From contig NZ_JYLF01000001.1 of the NCBI RefSeq assembly GCF_001043055.1, positions 62,001 to 126,000 on the forward strand: 64,000 bases of DNA, in the 5' to 3' direction. Below are positions 9,501 to 17,168 of this stretch, piece after piece. The stretch comes from Pseudomonas weihenstephanensis (lineage in GTDB: Bacteria > Pseudomonadota > Gammaproteobacteria > Pseudomonadales > Pseudomonadaceae). The position numbers and the translations under genes were made by a program. Position 1 is the first letter of the stretch, and the number at the start of each line of letters is the position of its first letter. The notes under the pieces were generated by a model that did not search any database, had not been told where the DNA came from, and was given only the letters and a program-made list of their open reading frames with translations.

Positions 9501-10065
9501 TGCTGATCAATTCTTCGACACCTGGATGAAACCTTTTGTCAGTCGGGACGCGGGCAGTTATCGCTTGCGCAGCATGGACGGTAAAAGTTTGCCAATGTCA
9601 CGGGTGTATTTTGAGCAAATGGCCACGGCTCAAGTTATTCGTCAGGGCTTTTTTGCACAAAATCCATCCGAGCCGCAGGTGCAGTTCACCCTCGAGCCTT
9701 ACAGCCTGGACACCAACGTAAGCCGTTCGCAGTTGCGCTTCGGTGATCAAATGATCGAATACCGACACGGTCCCACCGTACCGATGAATTTCCAGTGGCC
9801 GACTCTGGCCGACAATGGGCGTACCAGCCTGGTCCTGGAAAAAAACGTCGGACGTCCCATCGGCATCGAAAAAAACACAGGGCCGTGGTCACTGTTTCGA
9901 GTATTGGACTTGATGCAAATCGACTACCTGAGTGGGCGCGACGTCATGTTGCTTAAGGCCGATGTGGGCGGGCTGCGGGCCGACTATGTGCTTATGAGTC
10001 AGCGCACACCGAACCCGTTTGACCTGCAAACGCTGCGCAGCTTTCGTTTACCTGCCCAGCTGTGA
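6550..10065 (+). CDS. tssM: Type VI secretion membrane protein TssM (IcmF family)
   Basis: Large inner-membrane and periplasmic scaffold of the T6SS membrane complex, 1171 residues, near the usual length. Two N-terminal membrane segments lie in the first 75 residues. A cytoplasmic NTPase-like domain has the Walker A motif GPQGAGKT at about residue 138 and the family motif LDTAGRF-like LIDTAGRFLTQ. A third membrane segment lies near residue 455 (YLLAMAVLGGLGGLWASSF), followed by a long periplasmic part ending in a beta-rich domain. ATG 6550 overlaps the tssL stop (TGATG); 6553 is also possible. No frameshift is visible. A PppA/TagF-type or effector gene often follows tssM, but here the next sequence is an Mrr fragment on the other strand. 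Confidence 0.92.
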   Translation: MMKSFLKASMALLRQTWLWTLILVLGFALLVWWVGPLLAVDDYKFWADPIARLLSISALLLIWGLAMVYVSWRTGVRKKVLADSDAGKAHERQEQEIEASRKNLRKRFKAALHILKNTSIYKGRSERWRDELPWYVLLGPQGAGKTSLLDFSGLEFPLNKLDRTLTRDLRGTSDCEWYFSEHGVLIDTAGRFLTQGNERLDASGWNTLLGLLRKRRRERPLNGVLVTVPVDLLSQGDQPALSQLSDQIRARLQDIHRVLRIELPVYLVLSKTDSVPGFDAFFEQLTRDERAQVFGASFDNNQDATALLRAELEALLVRLNSQIITRMHQERDPQRRGLILDFPHQLSQIAAQLCVFSDMTFTGNRYPRASPLRGVYLTSAPHVMASPPTQNPEAHSVETAQKPQSPFLHTGRAYFINHLLSRVIFPQAQLAGLDKREQRRIHWGQRFQYLLAMAVLGGLGGLWASSFSSNHERLEQLRHLAQQGVQQRAQLSPRDDAQAALQTLGTYYAATQVFPSMTQVALYERSGLYQGAAVKRALTQAYQNELHTQLLPRVMQQLEQQIRANLNNRERLLNSLGAYLMLDAVEQRDNAWLKAWVARDWSLRYPGLTEVQNGLNQHFERLLGTAFKAPLDEGLIAQARQVLRSESLATVVYRTLREQAHSLAPYSLSQHLGPQGHLFSGADYSIPGFYTQQGYQQFFSIQGVSLVRDILRDNWVLGEGSSNSAMDMRKLMVALEQLYFRDYADHWAEAVGRLALQPMSDAREGAEQMAGLTSANSPLLQLLVAVRENTRLISIADELPSVTTTVGTQGGTLTAVAGAVVAKGTEVLASTVPDTSKKDLQRQFEPLHRLLDDKDAPTASLTPLLVGLTDVQLQMAVLARASAPDQAAYEMARLRISGQRDALSHLRQAAQRLPRPLNGWFNTLTEDTWGLVLNDSYQFLNKRYQHELYRFYARALKQRYPFDAHSSSDVALNDFREFFKAQGLADQFFDTWMKPFVSRDAGSYRLRSMDGKSLPMSRVYFEQMATAQVIRQGFFAQNPSEPQVQFTLEPYSLDTNVSRSQLRFGDQMIEYRHGPTVPMNFQWPTLADNGRTSLVLEKNVGRPIGIEKNTGPWSLFRVLDLMQIDYLSGRDVMLLKADVGGLRADYVLMSQRTPNPFDLQTLRSFRLPAQL

Positions 10066-10121
10066 AACGCGTGAGCGCGCAATGGCGAACAATTGTGGTG
10101 TCGTGACCACCTCATGATTCG

Positions 10122-10268
10122 CCAGCGCTTGGCCTGAACGTAGACCTTCCCAAGCCCCAGCTTGTCGAGCGACATAATACCGTCGATACCGGCGTCACCA
10201 GGGCCGCCTTGACCAATCGCCAAGGAAGCAATCACCATGTTTTCAATTTCGCTGATGAAAATTCCCAA
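10122..10268 (-). pseudogene. Fragment of Mrr-type restriction endonuclease catalytic domain
   Basis: Read on the minus strand, about 49 codons give a piece of the Mrr catalytic fold: GQGGPGDAGIDGI, then DKLGLGKVYVQAKRW. These contain the Asp of the metal site and the Q-x-K motif of Mrr-cat (D at residue 29, QAK at 45-47 of this frame). Similarity ends right after KRW, where tssM's 3' flank begins. On the other side it stops at the neighbouring nuclease gene, 12 bp away. Neither an N-terminal domain nor the C-terminal remainder is present, so it is a non-functional remnant of a modification-dependent restriction gene. Confidence 0.65.
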
Positions 10269-10279
10269 GGACTCACAAC

Positions 10280-11401
10280 TTGCCTATCAAAACGGATGTC
10301 TGGACCGTCGGCCTTGCACCGAACAAGCTGCGCCAAAGTCGATTGGCCAGCGAGCAGCTGCTGGAAGAGATGATCATCAGCTCGCCAAGCATTCTCTCGG
10401 ATGAGTGGATGCTTATAGGTAGGCAAGAAAGCACTGGTATGGGGGGGCGCATTGATTTATTGGCCATTGCTCCTGATGGAAATCTGGTACTAATTGAGCT
10501 CAAACGAGACCGCACGCCCCGTGAAGTCGTTGCTCAGACCCTCGATTACGCCGTGTGGGTCGAGAGTCTGCGTGAGAACGAAATCGCGGCGATTTACCAA
10601 CGGTTCCGCCCCGGAAGCAGCTTGTATGCAGATTTTCTAGCGCGCTTTGGTCGTGTGCTAGACGACGATGATTTGAATAAAAGCCACCAACTGATCATCG
10701 TCGCCACGGAGTTGGATGTCAGCAGCGAGCGAATCGTTGAGTACCTCAGCAAGCGAGATATTCCGATCAACGTGCTCTGTTTTCAAATTTTCCAGGTGGG
10801 CGATCAACAGCTACTGAGTCGATCCTGGTTACTCGATCCTGTTCAGACTCAAGTGAACGCAGCGTCGACGAGCGAAGGGCATACCGAGCCTTGGAACGGT
10901 GAGTTCTACTGTTCCTTCGGCGATTCTGCCTCGCGCTCATGGGCCGATGCTGTGGAGTTCGGTTTTATTTCCGGCGGTGGAGGCGCGTGGTACAGCAAGA
11001 CCCTGCAGCTCCTCTCTCCGGGAGACCGGATCTGGGTAAACATTCCGCAGCAAGGCTATGTCGGCGTAGGACGCGTTCTTGGCACGTCCACACCTGCGAA
11101 CGAGTTCACAGTGATGCAAGACGGCGAGGAGCGGCCGGTGCTAGAGGTCGCAACGCGCGCCCACTATCATGCAGAATTTGCTGACGATCTGGAGCGCTGC
11201 GACTATTTTGTTCCGATCCAATGGCTGCAAAGCGTACCGGTGAGCCAGGCAGTACGAGAGATTGGGATGTTTGGGAATCAGAATACGGTTTGCCGCCCAA
11301 CTACGCCGAAGTGGCGGTGGACGATTGATCGATTAAAGCAGCGATTTCCGCGTTTCGATGAAGTCGTAGCTACTGAGGTCGCGAGCGTTCCTGGCAGTTG
11401 A
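10280..11401 (+). CDS. NucS-like nuclease (PD-(D/E)xK) with probable C-terminal EVE/PUA-like domain
   Basis: 373 residues. The N-terminal half has a PD-(D/E)xK nuclease core like NucS/DUF91: GGRIDLLAI (Asp59), a beta strand with IELKR (Glu73, Lys75), then a helix QTLDYAVWV (Gln86). The C-terminal third (about 205-300) begins PWNGEFYCSFG, has SWADAVEFGFISGGGGAW and SPGDRIWV..GYVGVGRV, and looks like an EVE/PUA fold that can hold a flipped or modified base. The start is TTG at 10280, preceded by AAGGA with 8-bp spacing; no ATG fits better. The gene appears less GC-rich than the flanking core genes and sits among a T6SS remnant, an mrr remnant and a prophage-type repressor. A role as a modification-sensing restriction or defence nuclease is inference. 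Confidence 0.75.
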   Translation: MPIKTDVWTVGLAPNKLRQSRLASEQLLEEMIISSPSILSDEWMLIGRQESTGMGGRIDLLAIAPDGNLVLIELKRDRTPREVVAQTLDYAVWVESLRENEIAAIYQRFRPGSSLYADFLARFGRVLDDDDLNKSHQLIIVATELDVSSERIVEYLSKRDIPINVLCFQIFQVGDQQLLSRSWLLDPVQTQVNAASTSEGHTEPWNGEFYCSFGDSASRSWADAVEFGFISGGGGAWYSKTLQLLSPGDRIWVNIPQQGYVGVGRVLGTSTPANEFTVMQDGEERPVLEVATRAHYHAEFADDLERCDYFVPIQWLQSVPVSQAVREIGMFGNQNTVCRPTTPKWRWTIDRLKQRFPRFDEVVATEVASVPGS

Positions 11402-11480
11402 TAAATTGGACAGCTGCCTGCTGCCCAATTACTTGTTCAGTAGCACTTACAGTCAGTATCTCTTTTCTAGTCTGGAGAAA

Positions 11481-11499
11481 GTCCCACCTGCGGTGGGAC
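11481..11499. other. Perfect short hairpin GTCCCACC/GGTGGGAC
   Basis: An 8-bp perfect stem with a TGC loop lies about 80 bp after the nuclease gene. No T-run follows on either strand, so it is not a standard terminator. Its purpose is unknown. It could be a protein-binding dyad or the trace of an insertion junction. Confidence 0.4.
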
Positions 11500-11536
11500 A
11501 TGCAATTACTTAAAGGGAGTGATGTTTCCTAGCTAA

Positions 11537-11571
11537 AACCTGCGCGCCTTGTAGCTGGGCGCAGGTTATTT
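11537..11571. terminator. Bidirectional terminator between nuclease and repressor genes
   Basis: A 9-bp stem AACCTGCGC (11537-11545) / GCGCAGGTT (11559-11567) has ATTTGTTT after it on the plus strand and TTTT after it on the minus strand. It separates the convergent nuclease (plus) and repressor (minus) genes and starts just 7 bp past the repressor stop codon. Confidence 0.7.
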
Positions 11572-11573
11572 GT

Positions 11574-12332
11574 TTATTCATTTAACAGGCTCGGTACTGA
11601 TGGCCTGCGTGTGTTGAGTGTCGACCACCAAAAAACCCAGCCCAAAATACGTATGTCCAAGGCTCGGATGTGTTCGGCACTGAAGACTTCGTCCGGGTAT
11701 TCCTTGCCGTTGTGGCTACGCAAACGCAAACCGTCTTTGGGCTGGCGGTAGACGTATTTGATGCGCAGCATGCCGTCCTGTTCCAGGGCATAAATTTCGC
11801 CGTCCACGATGTGAGTCAAGCTGCGATCAATAGCAATCGTCGAGCCGCTCTGGATCTTGTGCGACATGCTATGGCCAATCATAGGCACGCAAATGGCGTT
11901 CTCGGCGCTGACGTCTGCGGCATGCAAGATCGAGCAGTCGAGGCGAACCCGCTTGCCGGGAATTTCAACGACACGGGTTTTTTTTGTCCCGCATGGGCTG
12001 AGCACTTCGTTGTAAAACGGAATGTGGATGTCGTTTTTATCAGTGATCAATTTAGTGTTTAGGTTGGGGGGAGAACCCACCTCGCAGGAGGGTGAAGACG
12101 TCGTAGGGTTGGAGATCGGTACCGTTGGATGTTTAACCCCTTCACCCGTGCGCAGCCATCGGCTGTTAACACATAGGAGCTCAGAGATTTCGTCCAGGCG
12201 GGCCATCGGGATACCCCGCTTGAACCAGTTGTTGACGTGCTGCGGCGTAACGCGCCGATTGGCAGCGAAGTCCGAAGCAGATAAATGGCACTCCCTTAAA
12301 AGGAGTCTTAGACGATCACCGGATGTATTCAT
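11574..12332 (-). CDS. LexA/cI-type self-cleaving transcriptional repressor (HTH + S24 peptidase)
   Basis: 252 residues. An N-terminal XRE-like helix-turn-helix (about residues 5-65; VTPQHVNNWFKRGIP is the recognition region) is joined by a flexible linker to a C-terminal S24 peptidase domain. The catalytic pair is Ser155 in MIGHSM and Lys192 in MLRIKY. They are 37 residues apart, the same spacing as in LexA and UmuD. Cys114-Gly115 is a plausible self-cleavage bond (UmuD uses Cys-Gly). Such proteins repress prophage or pyocin genes and are inactivated by RecA after DNA damage. No phage or bacteriocin genes adjoin it, so it is an orphan or acts elsewhere, like PrtR-type regulators. Two tandem repeats upstream may be its operator. 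Confidence 0.85.
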   Translation of the reverse strand: MNTSGDRLRLLLRECHLSASDFAANRRVTPQHVNNWFKRGIPMARLDEISELLCVNSRWLRTGEGVKHPTVPISNPTTSSPSCEVGSPPNLNTKLITDKNDIHIPFYNEVLSPCGTKKTRVVEIPGKRVRLDCSILHAADVSAENAICVPMIGHSMSHKIQSGSTIAIDRSLTHIVDGEIYALEQDGMLRIKYVYRQPKDGLRLRSHNGKEYPDEVFSAEHIRALDIRILGWVFWWSTLNTRRPSVPSLLNE

Positions 12333-12365
12333 GCTGGCGGATTTTACGGAGAAGAGATCACTGTT

Positions 12366-12399
12366 TAAATAAACTAAACGTTCAAAAAACGCTCAAAAA
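12366..12399. promoter_or_regulatory. Candidate promoter/operator of the S24 repressor
   Basis: Tandem 12-mers AACGTTCAAAAA (12377-12388) and AACGCTCAAAAA (12388-12399) repeat with an 11-bp period, one helical turn, and lie 45-67 bp before the repressor start. Read on the minus strand each contains a TTGAnC box, and TTGAGC followed 17 bp later by TTTATT is a possible -35/-10 pair. Nearby is the dyad GTTTA-AA-TAAAC. Autorepression is inferred from position only. Confidence 0.4.
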
Positions 12400-12500
12400 A
12401 AAAGACTTCTCCTGCTTTCGCAGGGTTATTTCCTACGCGTGCTGTGTGCCTTATTTGGTGGGTGTGAACAGGTTGTTTCCTTGCGTTTATGCAGGCATAA

Positions 12501-12525
12501 AAAAACCCCGGGAACCGGGGTTTTT
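12501..12525. terminator. Bidirectional rho-independent terminator downstream of ppa
   Basis: AAAAACCCCGG-GAA-CCGGGGTTTTT is a compact stem flanked by A5 on one side and T5 on the other, so it can terminate on either strand. It lies 35 bp past the ppa stop codon. Confidence 0.9.
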
Positions 12526-12559
12526 ATGTAGGAACTTGCCGAAGCCAGTTCACCCACAT

Positions 12560-13087
12560 TTAGCCTTTGTAGGCGGCAACTGACTTGGTGATCTCAGTGC
12601 GGGCAGCTTCTGCGTCGCCCCAACCTTCGATTTTCACCCATTTGCCTTTTTCGAGATCTTTGTAGTTCTCGAAGAAGTGCTGGATCTGCTGAATCAGCAG
12701 GGGTGGCAGGTCGGTGTACTCTTTGACGTCTACGTACAGCTGGGACAGCTTGTCGTGAGGCACTGCTACTACCTTGGCATCGCCGCCGCCGTCGTCAGTC
12801 ATGTGCAGAATGCCCACGGGACGCGCGCGAATAACCGAACCTGGCGCAACCGGGTAAGGGGTCACGACCAGCACGTCGAGGGGATCACCGTCGTCAGCCA
12901 GGGTGTTGGGGATGAAGCCGTAGTTGGCCGGGTAGAACATCGGGGTGGCCATGAAGCGGTCAACGAACAGGCAATCGCTGTCTTTGTCGATTTCATATTT
13001 GATCGGCGCGTGGTTAGCCGGAATCTCGATAGCGACGTAGATGTCATTCGGCAGGTCTTTGCCAGCCGGAATTTTGCTGTAGCTCAT
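12560..13087 (-). CDS. ppa: Inorganic pyrophosphatase
   Basis: Soluble family-I pyrophosphatase that hydrolyses the PPi released by biosynthesis, pulling those reactions forward. The 175 residues are the usual bacterial length. The signature [10 protein letters not shown] carries the metal-binding aspartates, and YPANYGFIP and KWVKIEGW are further family blocks. It is a single gene followed by a strong terminator. MtfA lies 101 bp upstream on the same strand, so ppa probably has its own promoter. Confidence 0.98.
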   Translation of the reverse strand: MSYSKIPAGKDLPNDIYVAIEIPANHAPIKYEIDKDSDCLFVDRFMATPMFYPANYGFIPNTLADDGDPLDVLVVTPYPVAPGSVIRARPVGILHMTDDGGGDAKVVAVPHDKLSQLYVDVKEYTDLPPLLIQQIQHFFENYKDLEKGKWVKIEGWGDAEAARTEITKSVAAYKG

Positions 13088-13188
13088 TGGGCGGTGCCCC
13101 CGTTAGTAGGCCAGTTTACTTGGCCGATTTGGCCAAAAAGTGGCGGCGATTATAGGCGTATTCCTGCAACGACGTCACGCTTGGGCGA

Positions 13189-14001
13189 TCAGTGCGGTGC
13201 GCGGTATTGGGGGTGTTCGCTTTGTAGCTTTTGCAGGCGGGCCAGCGGATCTTGACGGTAAAACAGGCAAAGCTGCTGATAAACCTGCGCATAGGCATGG
13301 TTGAGCAGGTCAGGGGCCGTGAAAAAGTATTCACTGATGACTGCAAAAAACTCCGCCGGGTTCTCGGCTGCATACGGGTCGATGGGCGCGTGATCGGGGT
13401 CATGGTGGTCGAGGTAATGGTTGAGGTGGTCGTACGCCTCTTGCATGGCGTGGGACCAGTCGCTGACGTTCATGCCGGGATGCAATGGCGGCATGCCATT
13501 AGCTGTACCGTTGAGCATGTCGAGCTTGTGCGCCAACTCGTGGATCACCAGGTTGCTGGCGTCCCAGCCTCCACCCGCCAACACGCCAGGCCAAGCCAGC
13601 ACGACCGGTCCGTGTTGCCACGCTTCACCACTGTGATGACCTTCCCATTCGTGCTCCACGCCACTGGCGTCGAGATGACGCTGTGGACTGACGAAGTCGT
13701 TGGGGTAGAGCACGATCTCGTGAAAGCCCTTATACCAGTCCAGATCGCCCAGGTTCAGCAGCGGTAATTGCGCCTGAGCCGCCAGCAGCAACCGGCTTTC
13801 ATCGTTCAGTTCTACGCCGGGCATCGGCGTCAGGTGCTTGTCCTGCAAAAACAGCACGCTGTGTTCGCGTAGCCACCGGTCTTGTTCGTCATCCAGACCA
13901 TCAAGGATGCTCAGTCGCTGGCGCACGTCATGCCACGTATCGGGCGCCACCGGGTGCTGGGCAAGAATCCTCTGGCGTCTCCATTCGCTCAGTGACCACA
14001 T
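13189..14001 (-). CDS. mtfA: MtfA-type zinc-dependent peptidase
   Basis: 270-residue cytoplasmic metallopeptidase of the MtfA (YeeI) family. In E. coli MtfA binds the repressor Mlc and so affects the glucose PTS, and it has aminopeptidase activity. The zinc motif HELAH (in VIHELAHKLD) and the downstream Glu in NPAEFFAVISEYFF, which completes the gluzincin site, are present. It starts 15 bp after the DedA gene and is probably cotranscribed with it. Pseudomonas often lacks the glucose PTS partner, so the target here is unknown. Confidence 0.9.
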   Translation of the reverse strand: MWSLSEWRRQRILAQHPVAPDTWHDVRQRLSILDGLDDEQDRWLREHSVLFLQDKHLTPMPGVELNDESRLLLAAQAQLPLLNLGDLDWYKGFHEIVLYPNDFVSPQRHLDASGVEHEWEGHHSGEAWQHGPVVLAWPGVLAGGGWDASNLVIHELAHKLDMLNGTANGMPPLHPGMNVSDWSHAMQEAYDHLNHYLDHHDPDHAPIDPYAAENPAEFFAVISEYFFTAPDLLNHAYAQVYQQLCLFYRQDPLARLQKLQSEHPQYRAPH

Positions 14002-14016
14002 GTCGGTTTATCTCGT

Positions 14017-14664
14017 TCAGGCTTTAGAGGGGCTGCGACCGAACCGGCTGCGAACCACACCAATAATCATCGGTATCAGCGATAGCAGAATGATGCCCAC
14101 CACCAGCAACGACAGGTTTTTCTTGATGAACGGCACGTTGCCGAAGAAGTATCCCAAGGTCACCAGGCCGCCGACCCACAGCACGGTGCCGAATACGCTG
14201 AACATAAAGAAACGCGGGTAAAACATGCGCGCCACGCCTGCGACAAACGGCGCGAAGGTACGGAAAATCGGCAGAAAACGCGCCATGGTCACTGTTTTGC
14301 CGCCATGACGTTCGTAGAAGTCATGGGTTTTTTGCAGGTAATCGCGGCGGAAAATTTTCGAGTCAGGGTTGCTGAATAACCGCTCCCCGACCGTTCGTCC
14401 TATCACGTAGTTGGTGCTGTCACCCATGATTGCTGCCAGCATCAGCAAGCCGCCTAATAACACGGGGTCCATACCGCCACCGGCAGCTACAGCGCCTGCG
14501 ATGAACAGCAGTGAGTCACCGGGCAAGAACGGCATGACCACTAGGCCGGTTTCGCAAAAGATCACCAGGAACAGGATGGCGTAGATCCATGGCCCGTAAT
14601 TGTTAACCAGCATGTCGAGGTACACATCGAGGTGCAAGATAATGTCGACCGGGTTGAAATCCAT
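14017..14664 (-). CDS. DedA family membrane protein
   Basis: 215 residues from the ATG at 14664, chosen because AGGTG lies 6 bp upstream; a GTG four codons earlier would overlap that site. DedA/SNARE-associated proteins are inner-membrane undecaprenyl-phosphate or phospholipid flippases tied to membrane potential. Hydrophobic segments and the family motifs FCETGLVVMPFLPGD, GRTVGERLFS, RFLPIFRTFAPFVAG are clear, including the acidic and arginine residues known to be essential in E. coli YqjA/YghB. It is a second DedA-type domain in this window, next to the DedA-PAP2 fusion further on. Confidence 0.92.
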   Translation of the reverse strand: MDFNPVDIILHLDVYLDMLVNNYGPWIYAILFLVIFCETGLVVMPFLPGDSLLFIAGAVAAGGGMDPVLLGGLLMLAAIMGDSTNYVIGRTVGERLFSNPDSKIFRRDYLQKTHDFYERHGGKTVTMARFLPIFRTFAPFVAGVARMFYPRFFMFSVFGTVLWVGGLVTLGYFFGNVPFIKKNLSLLVVGIILLSLIPMIIGVVRSRFGRSPSKA

Positions 14665-14903
14665 GTAAAGCACCTGTGTGGATGACCCGGCTCAGCAGGT
14701 CTGTGCGGGGAAAAAGGCAGTTAACTACAGCGTATGTAGTGTTTTCGTACATTTTGAACGGAGAGGATTATACGGATTGACGCAAATTCTGCTTCCAGAG
14801 TTTGTAGCGAAGCATGTATTGATGAATGCCGATCCGTCATCACTCCAGCCTGTGACGGTCGTCATGGTAATACATGCCGTACCTTTGCAGCGGTTACGTG
14901 TTT

Positions 14904-15713
14904 TTACTCGCCCTTGAGCAGGAAGTTTTCGCGGGGAGCGCCTGCGTCCAGCGTCTGCACCTGGGCTTCGTCTTTGAGATTGACCCCCGACAATTGTCGA
15001 CGGCAGGCCTCGCGCATCAAATACGCCAGCCGATGGGCGGCCATGCCATAGCTCAATCCCTCAAGCCGCACGTTGGAAATACAGTTGCGAAAGGCATCGG
15101 TCAGCCCCACTTTCGGCGCATAGGTGAAATACAGTCCCAGGCTGTCGGGTGAACTCAGGCCGGGCCGCTCGCCAATCAGCATCACCACCATTTTTGCCCC
15201 GAGCAGCTCACCAATTTCATCGGCGACCGCGACGCGGCCTTGCTCCACTAGCATCACTGGCGACAGCGACCAGCCCTCAGCGGCGATGTGCTCTTCCATG
15301 CGCGCCAAAAAGGGCACGGTATGACGATGAACCGCCAGCGCCGACAAACCATCGGCCACGACCACGGCCACATCGACCCCGCCGGGGTGGGCCTGCGCAT
15401 ATTCGCGCAAGTGCTGTGCCGAGTCTGCGTGTAACTGTCGGCCAAGATCAGGACGTTGCAGGTAGCTGTGGCGATCAGCGGCGGCGCTGTGCAGCAACAA
15501 GCTGTCACGGCCTCGCTCGTGAAGTTCTGCGCTCAAGGCGGCGTGATCGAAGGGCAGATGCACCGCATCGCGTGCCTGCGCATGGGCGAATTGAAAGTCC
15601 AGCTGCGCATGGGTCGGCAAACTGGTACCGGTGCGGCCCAGCGCAATGCGCGCCGGGGTCAGCGTGCGCAGTTGCAGCCATAGGTTGTGGCTGTCGGTTG
15701 GGGTATGGGCCAT
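14904..15713 (-). CDS. eutC: Ethanolamine ammonia-lyase small subunit
   Basis: Light chain of the adenosylcobalamin-dependent lyase that converts ethanolamine to acetaldehyde and ammonia. 269 residues from the ATG at 15713 (an in-frame TTG lies 6 bp earlier). Family blocks include ARIALGRTG near the N-terminus, [25 protein letters not shown] and CISNVR. Most of the cobalamin contacts come from this subunit. It starts 2 bp after eutB and is the last gene of the operon. No eut microcompartment shell genes are nearby, typical of Pseudomonas. Confidence 0.96.
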   Translation of the reverse strand: MAHTPTDSHNLWLQLRTLTPARIALGRTGTSLPTHAQLDFQFAHAQARDAVHLPFDHAALSAELHERGRDSLLLHSAAADRHSYLQRPDLGRQLHADSAQHLREYAQAHPGGVDVAVVVADGLSALAVHRHTVPFLARMEEHIAAEGWSLSPVMLVEQGRVAVADEIGELLGAKMVVMLIGERPGLSSPDSLGLYFTYAPKVGLTDAFRNCISNVRLEGLSYGMAAHRLAYLMREACRRQLSGVNLKDEAQVQTLDAGAPRENFLLKGE

Positions 15714-15715
15714 GT

Positions 15716-17116
15716 TCAACGTCCTCCCAAGTGGGTCAGCGCCTGACGAAACAGCGGCGGTAGTTGATGACCAAATTCAATGCGGCCGTCGTTTTGGGTA
15801 AAAATGCCGACCTTGCTCAACCACTGTTCAAACTCGGGGGCGGGTTTAAGGCCCAAGGTTTTGCGCGCATATAACGCATCGTGAAAGGACGTGGTCTGGT
15901 AATTGAGCATGATGTCGTCCGACCCCGGAATACCCATGATGAAATTGATCCCGGCCACGCCGAGTAACGTCAGCAAGGTGTCCATGTCGTCCTGATCGGC
16001 TTCGGCGTGGTTGGTGTAGCAGATGTCGCAGCCCATCGGCACCCCCAGTAACTTGCCGCAAAAATGGTCTTCAAGCCCGGCACGGATGATCTGTTTGCCG
16101 TTGTACAGATACTCGGGGCCGATAAAGCCGACTACGGTGTTGACCAAAAACGGCTTGAAATGCCGCGCCACCGCATAGGCGCGCGTCTCACAGGTTTGCT
16201 GATCGACACCAAAGTGCGCATTAGCCGACAACGCACTGCCTTGGCCTGTCTCGAAATACATCAAGTTGTTGCCCAGTGTGCCGCGATTGAGGCTTAAACC
16301 GGCGTCGTAACCTTCTTGCAATACATTCAGATTAATCCCGAAACTGGCGTTTGCCGCTTCAGTGCCCGCAATTGACTGAAACACCAGGTCCAACGGCACA
16401 CCCCGATTGATCGCTTCAATTGAGGTTGTGACGTGGGTCAGCACGCACGATTGCGTAGGGATCTCATAGCGCTGAATGATCGCGTCGAGCATGTTCAGCA
16501 AATCGCAGATCGAGGCAATGCTGTCAGTGGCCGGGTTGATGCCAATCATGGCGTCGCCGTTGCCGTAGAGCAGGCCGTCGAGAATGCTCGCGGCAATCCC
16601 GGCCGGGTCATCGGTGGGATGGTTGGGTTGCAGGCGCGTTGACAGTCGCCCACGCAGGCCAACGGTGCCGCGAAACTGCGTGACCACACGGATTTTTTGC
16701 GCCACCAGAATCAGGTCTTGCACGCGCATGATTTTTGACACAGCGGCTGCCATTTCAGGCGTAAGCCCTGGCGCCAGGGCGCGCAAGCTGTGTTCATCGG
16801 CGGCATCACTGAGCAGCCAGTCACGAAAGCCCCCCACTGTCAGGTGGCTGACGGCGGCAAACGCCTGAGCGTCATGGCTGTCGATGATCAGGCGCGTGAC
16901 TTCATCGGCCTCGTAAGGAATCAGCGCTTCTTGCAGGAAGTGCGAGAGCGGGATGTCAGCCAGCGCCATTTGCGCGGCCACACGTTCGCCATCGTTGTGC
17001 GCGGCTACACCGGCCAAAAAGTCCCCGGAGCGTGCGGGGCTGGCTTTGGCCATCAGCTCTTTGAGGCTGTCGAAACGGTAAGTCTGAGTGCCCACCGCGT
17101 GAGAAAACGTTGCCAT
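15716..17116 (-). CDS. eutB: Ethanolamine ammonia-lyase large subunit
   Basis: TIM-barrel catalytic subunit of ethanolamine ammonia-lyase, 466 residues. Recognisable blocks are [46 protein letters not shown] and [21 protein letters not shown] good Shine-Dalgarno (AGGAG) lies 9 bp before the ATG. It works with EutC and needs coenzyme B12. The gene is 52 bp after the permease gene in the sigma-54-driven operon. Confidence 0.97.
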   Translation of the reverse strand: MATFSHAVGTQTYRFDSLKELMAKASPARSGDFLAGVAAHNDGERVAAQMALADIPLSHFLQEALIPYEADEVTRLIIDSHDAQAFAAVSHLTVGGFRDWLLSDAADEHSLRALAPGLTPEMAAAVSKIMRVQDLILVAQKIRVVTQFRGTVGLRGRLSTRLQPNHPTDDPAGIAASILDGLLYGNGDAMIGINPATDSIASICDLLNMLDAIIQRYEIPTQSCVLTHVTTSIEAINRGVPLDLVFQSIAGTEAANASFGINLNVLQEGYDAGLSLNRGTLGNNLMYFETGQGSALSANAHFGVDQQTCETRAYAVARHFKPFLVNTVVGFIGPEYLYNGKQIIRAGLEDHFCGKLLGVPMGCDICYTNHAEADQDDMDTLLTLLGVAGINFIMGIPGSDDIMLNYQTTSFHDALYARKTLGLKPAPEFEQWLSKVGIFTQNDGRIEFGHQLPPLFRQALTHLGGR

Positions 17117-17168
17117 ACAGGGTGCTCCTTGACGCCAGACGCAGGGCGTCTGGCGGGATTCTCAGCGA

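Noticed and set aside
14674..14903. Possible small plus-strand gene (79 codons) between DedA and eutC
   Set aside because: No ribosome site, no conserved features, and it runs into eutC antisense. I see only intergenic DNA with a small ACTACA/TGTAGT dyad.
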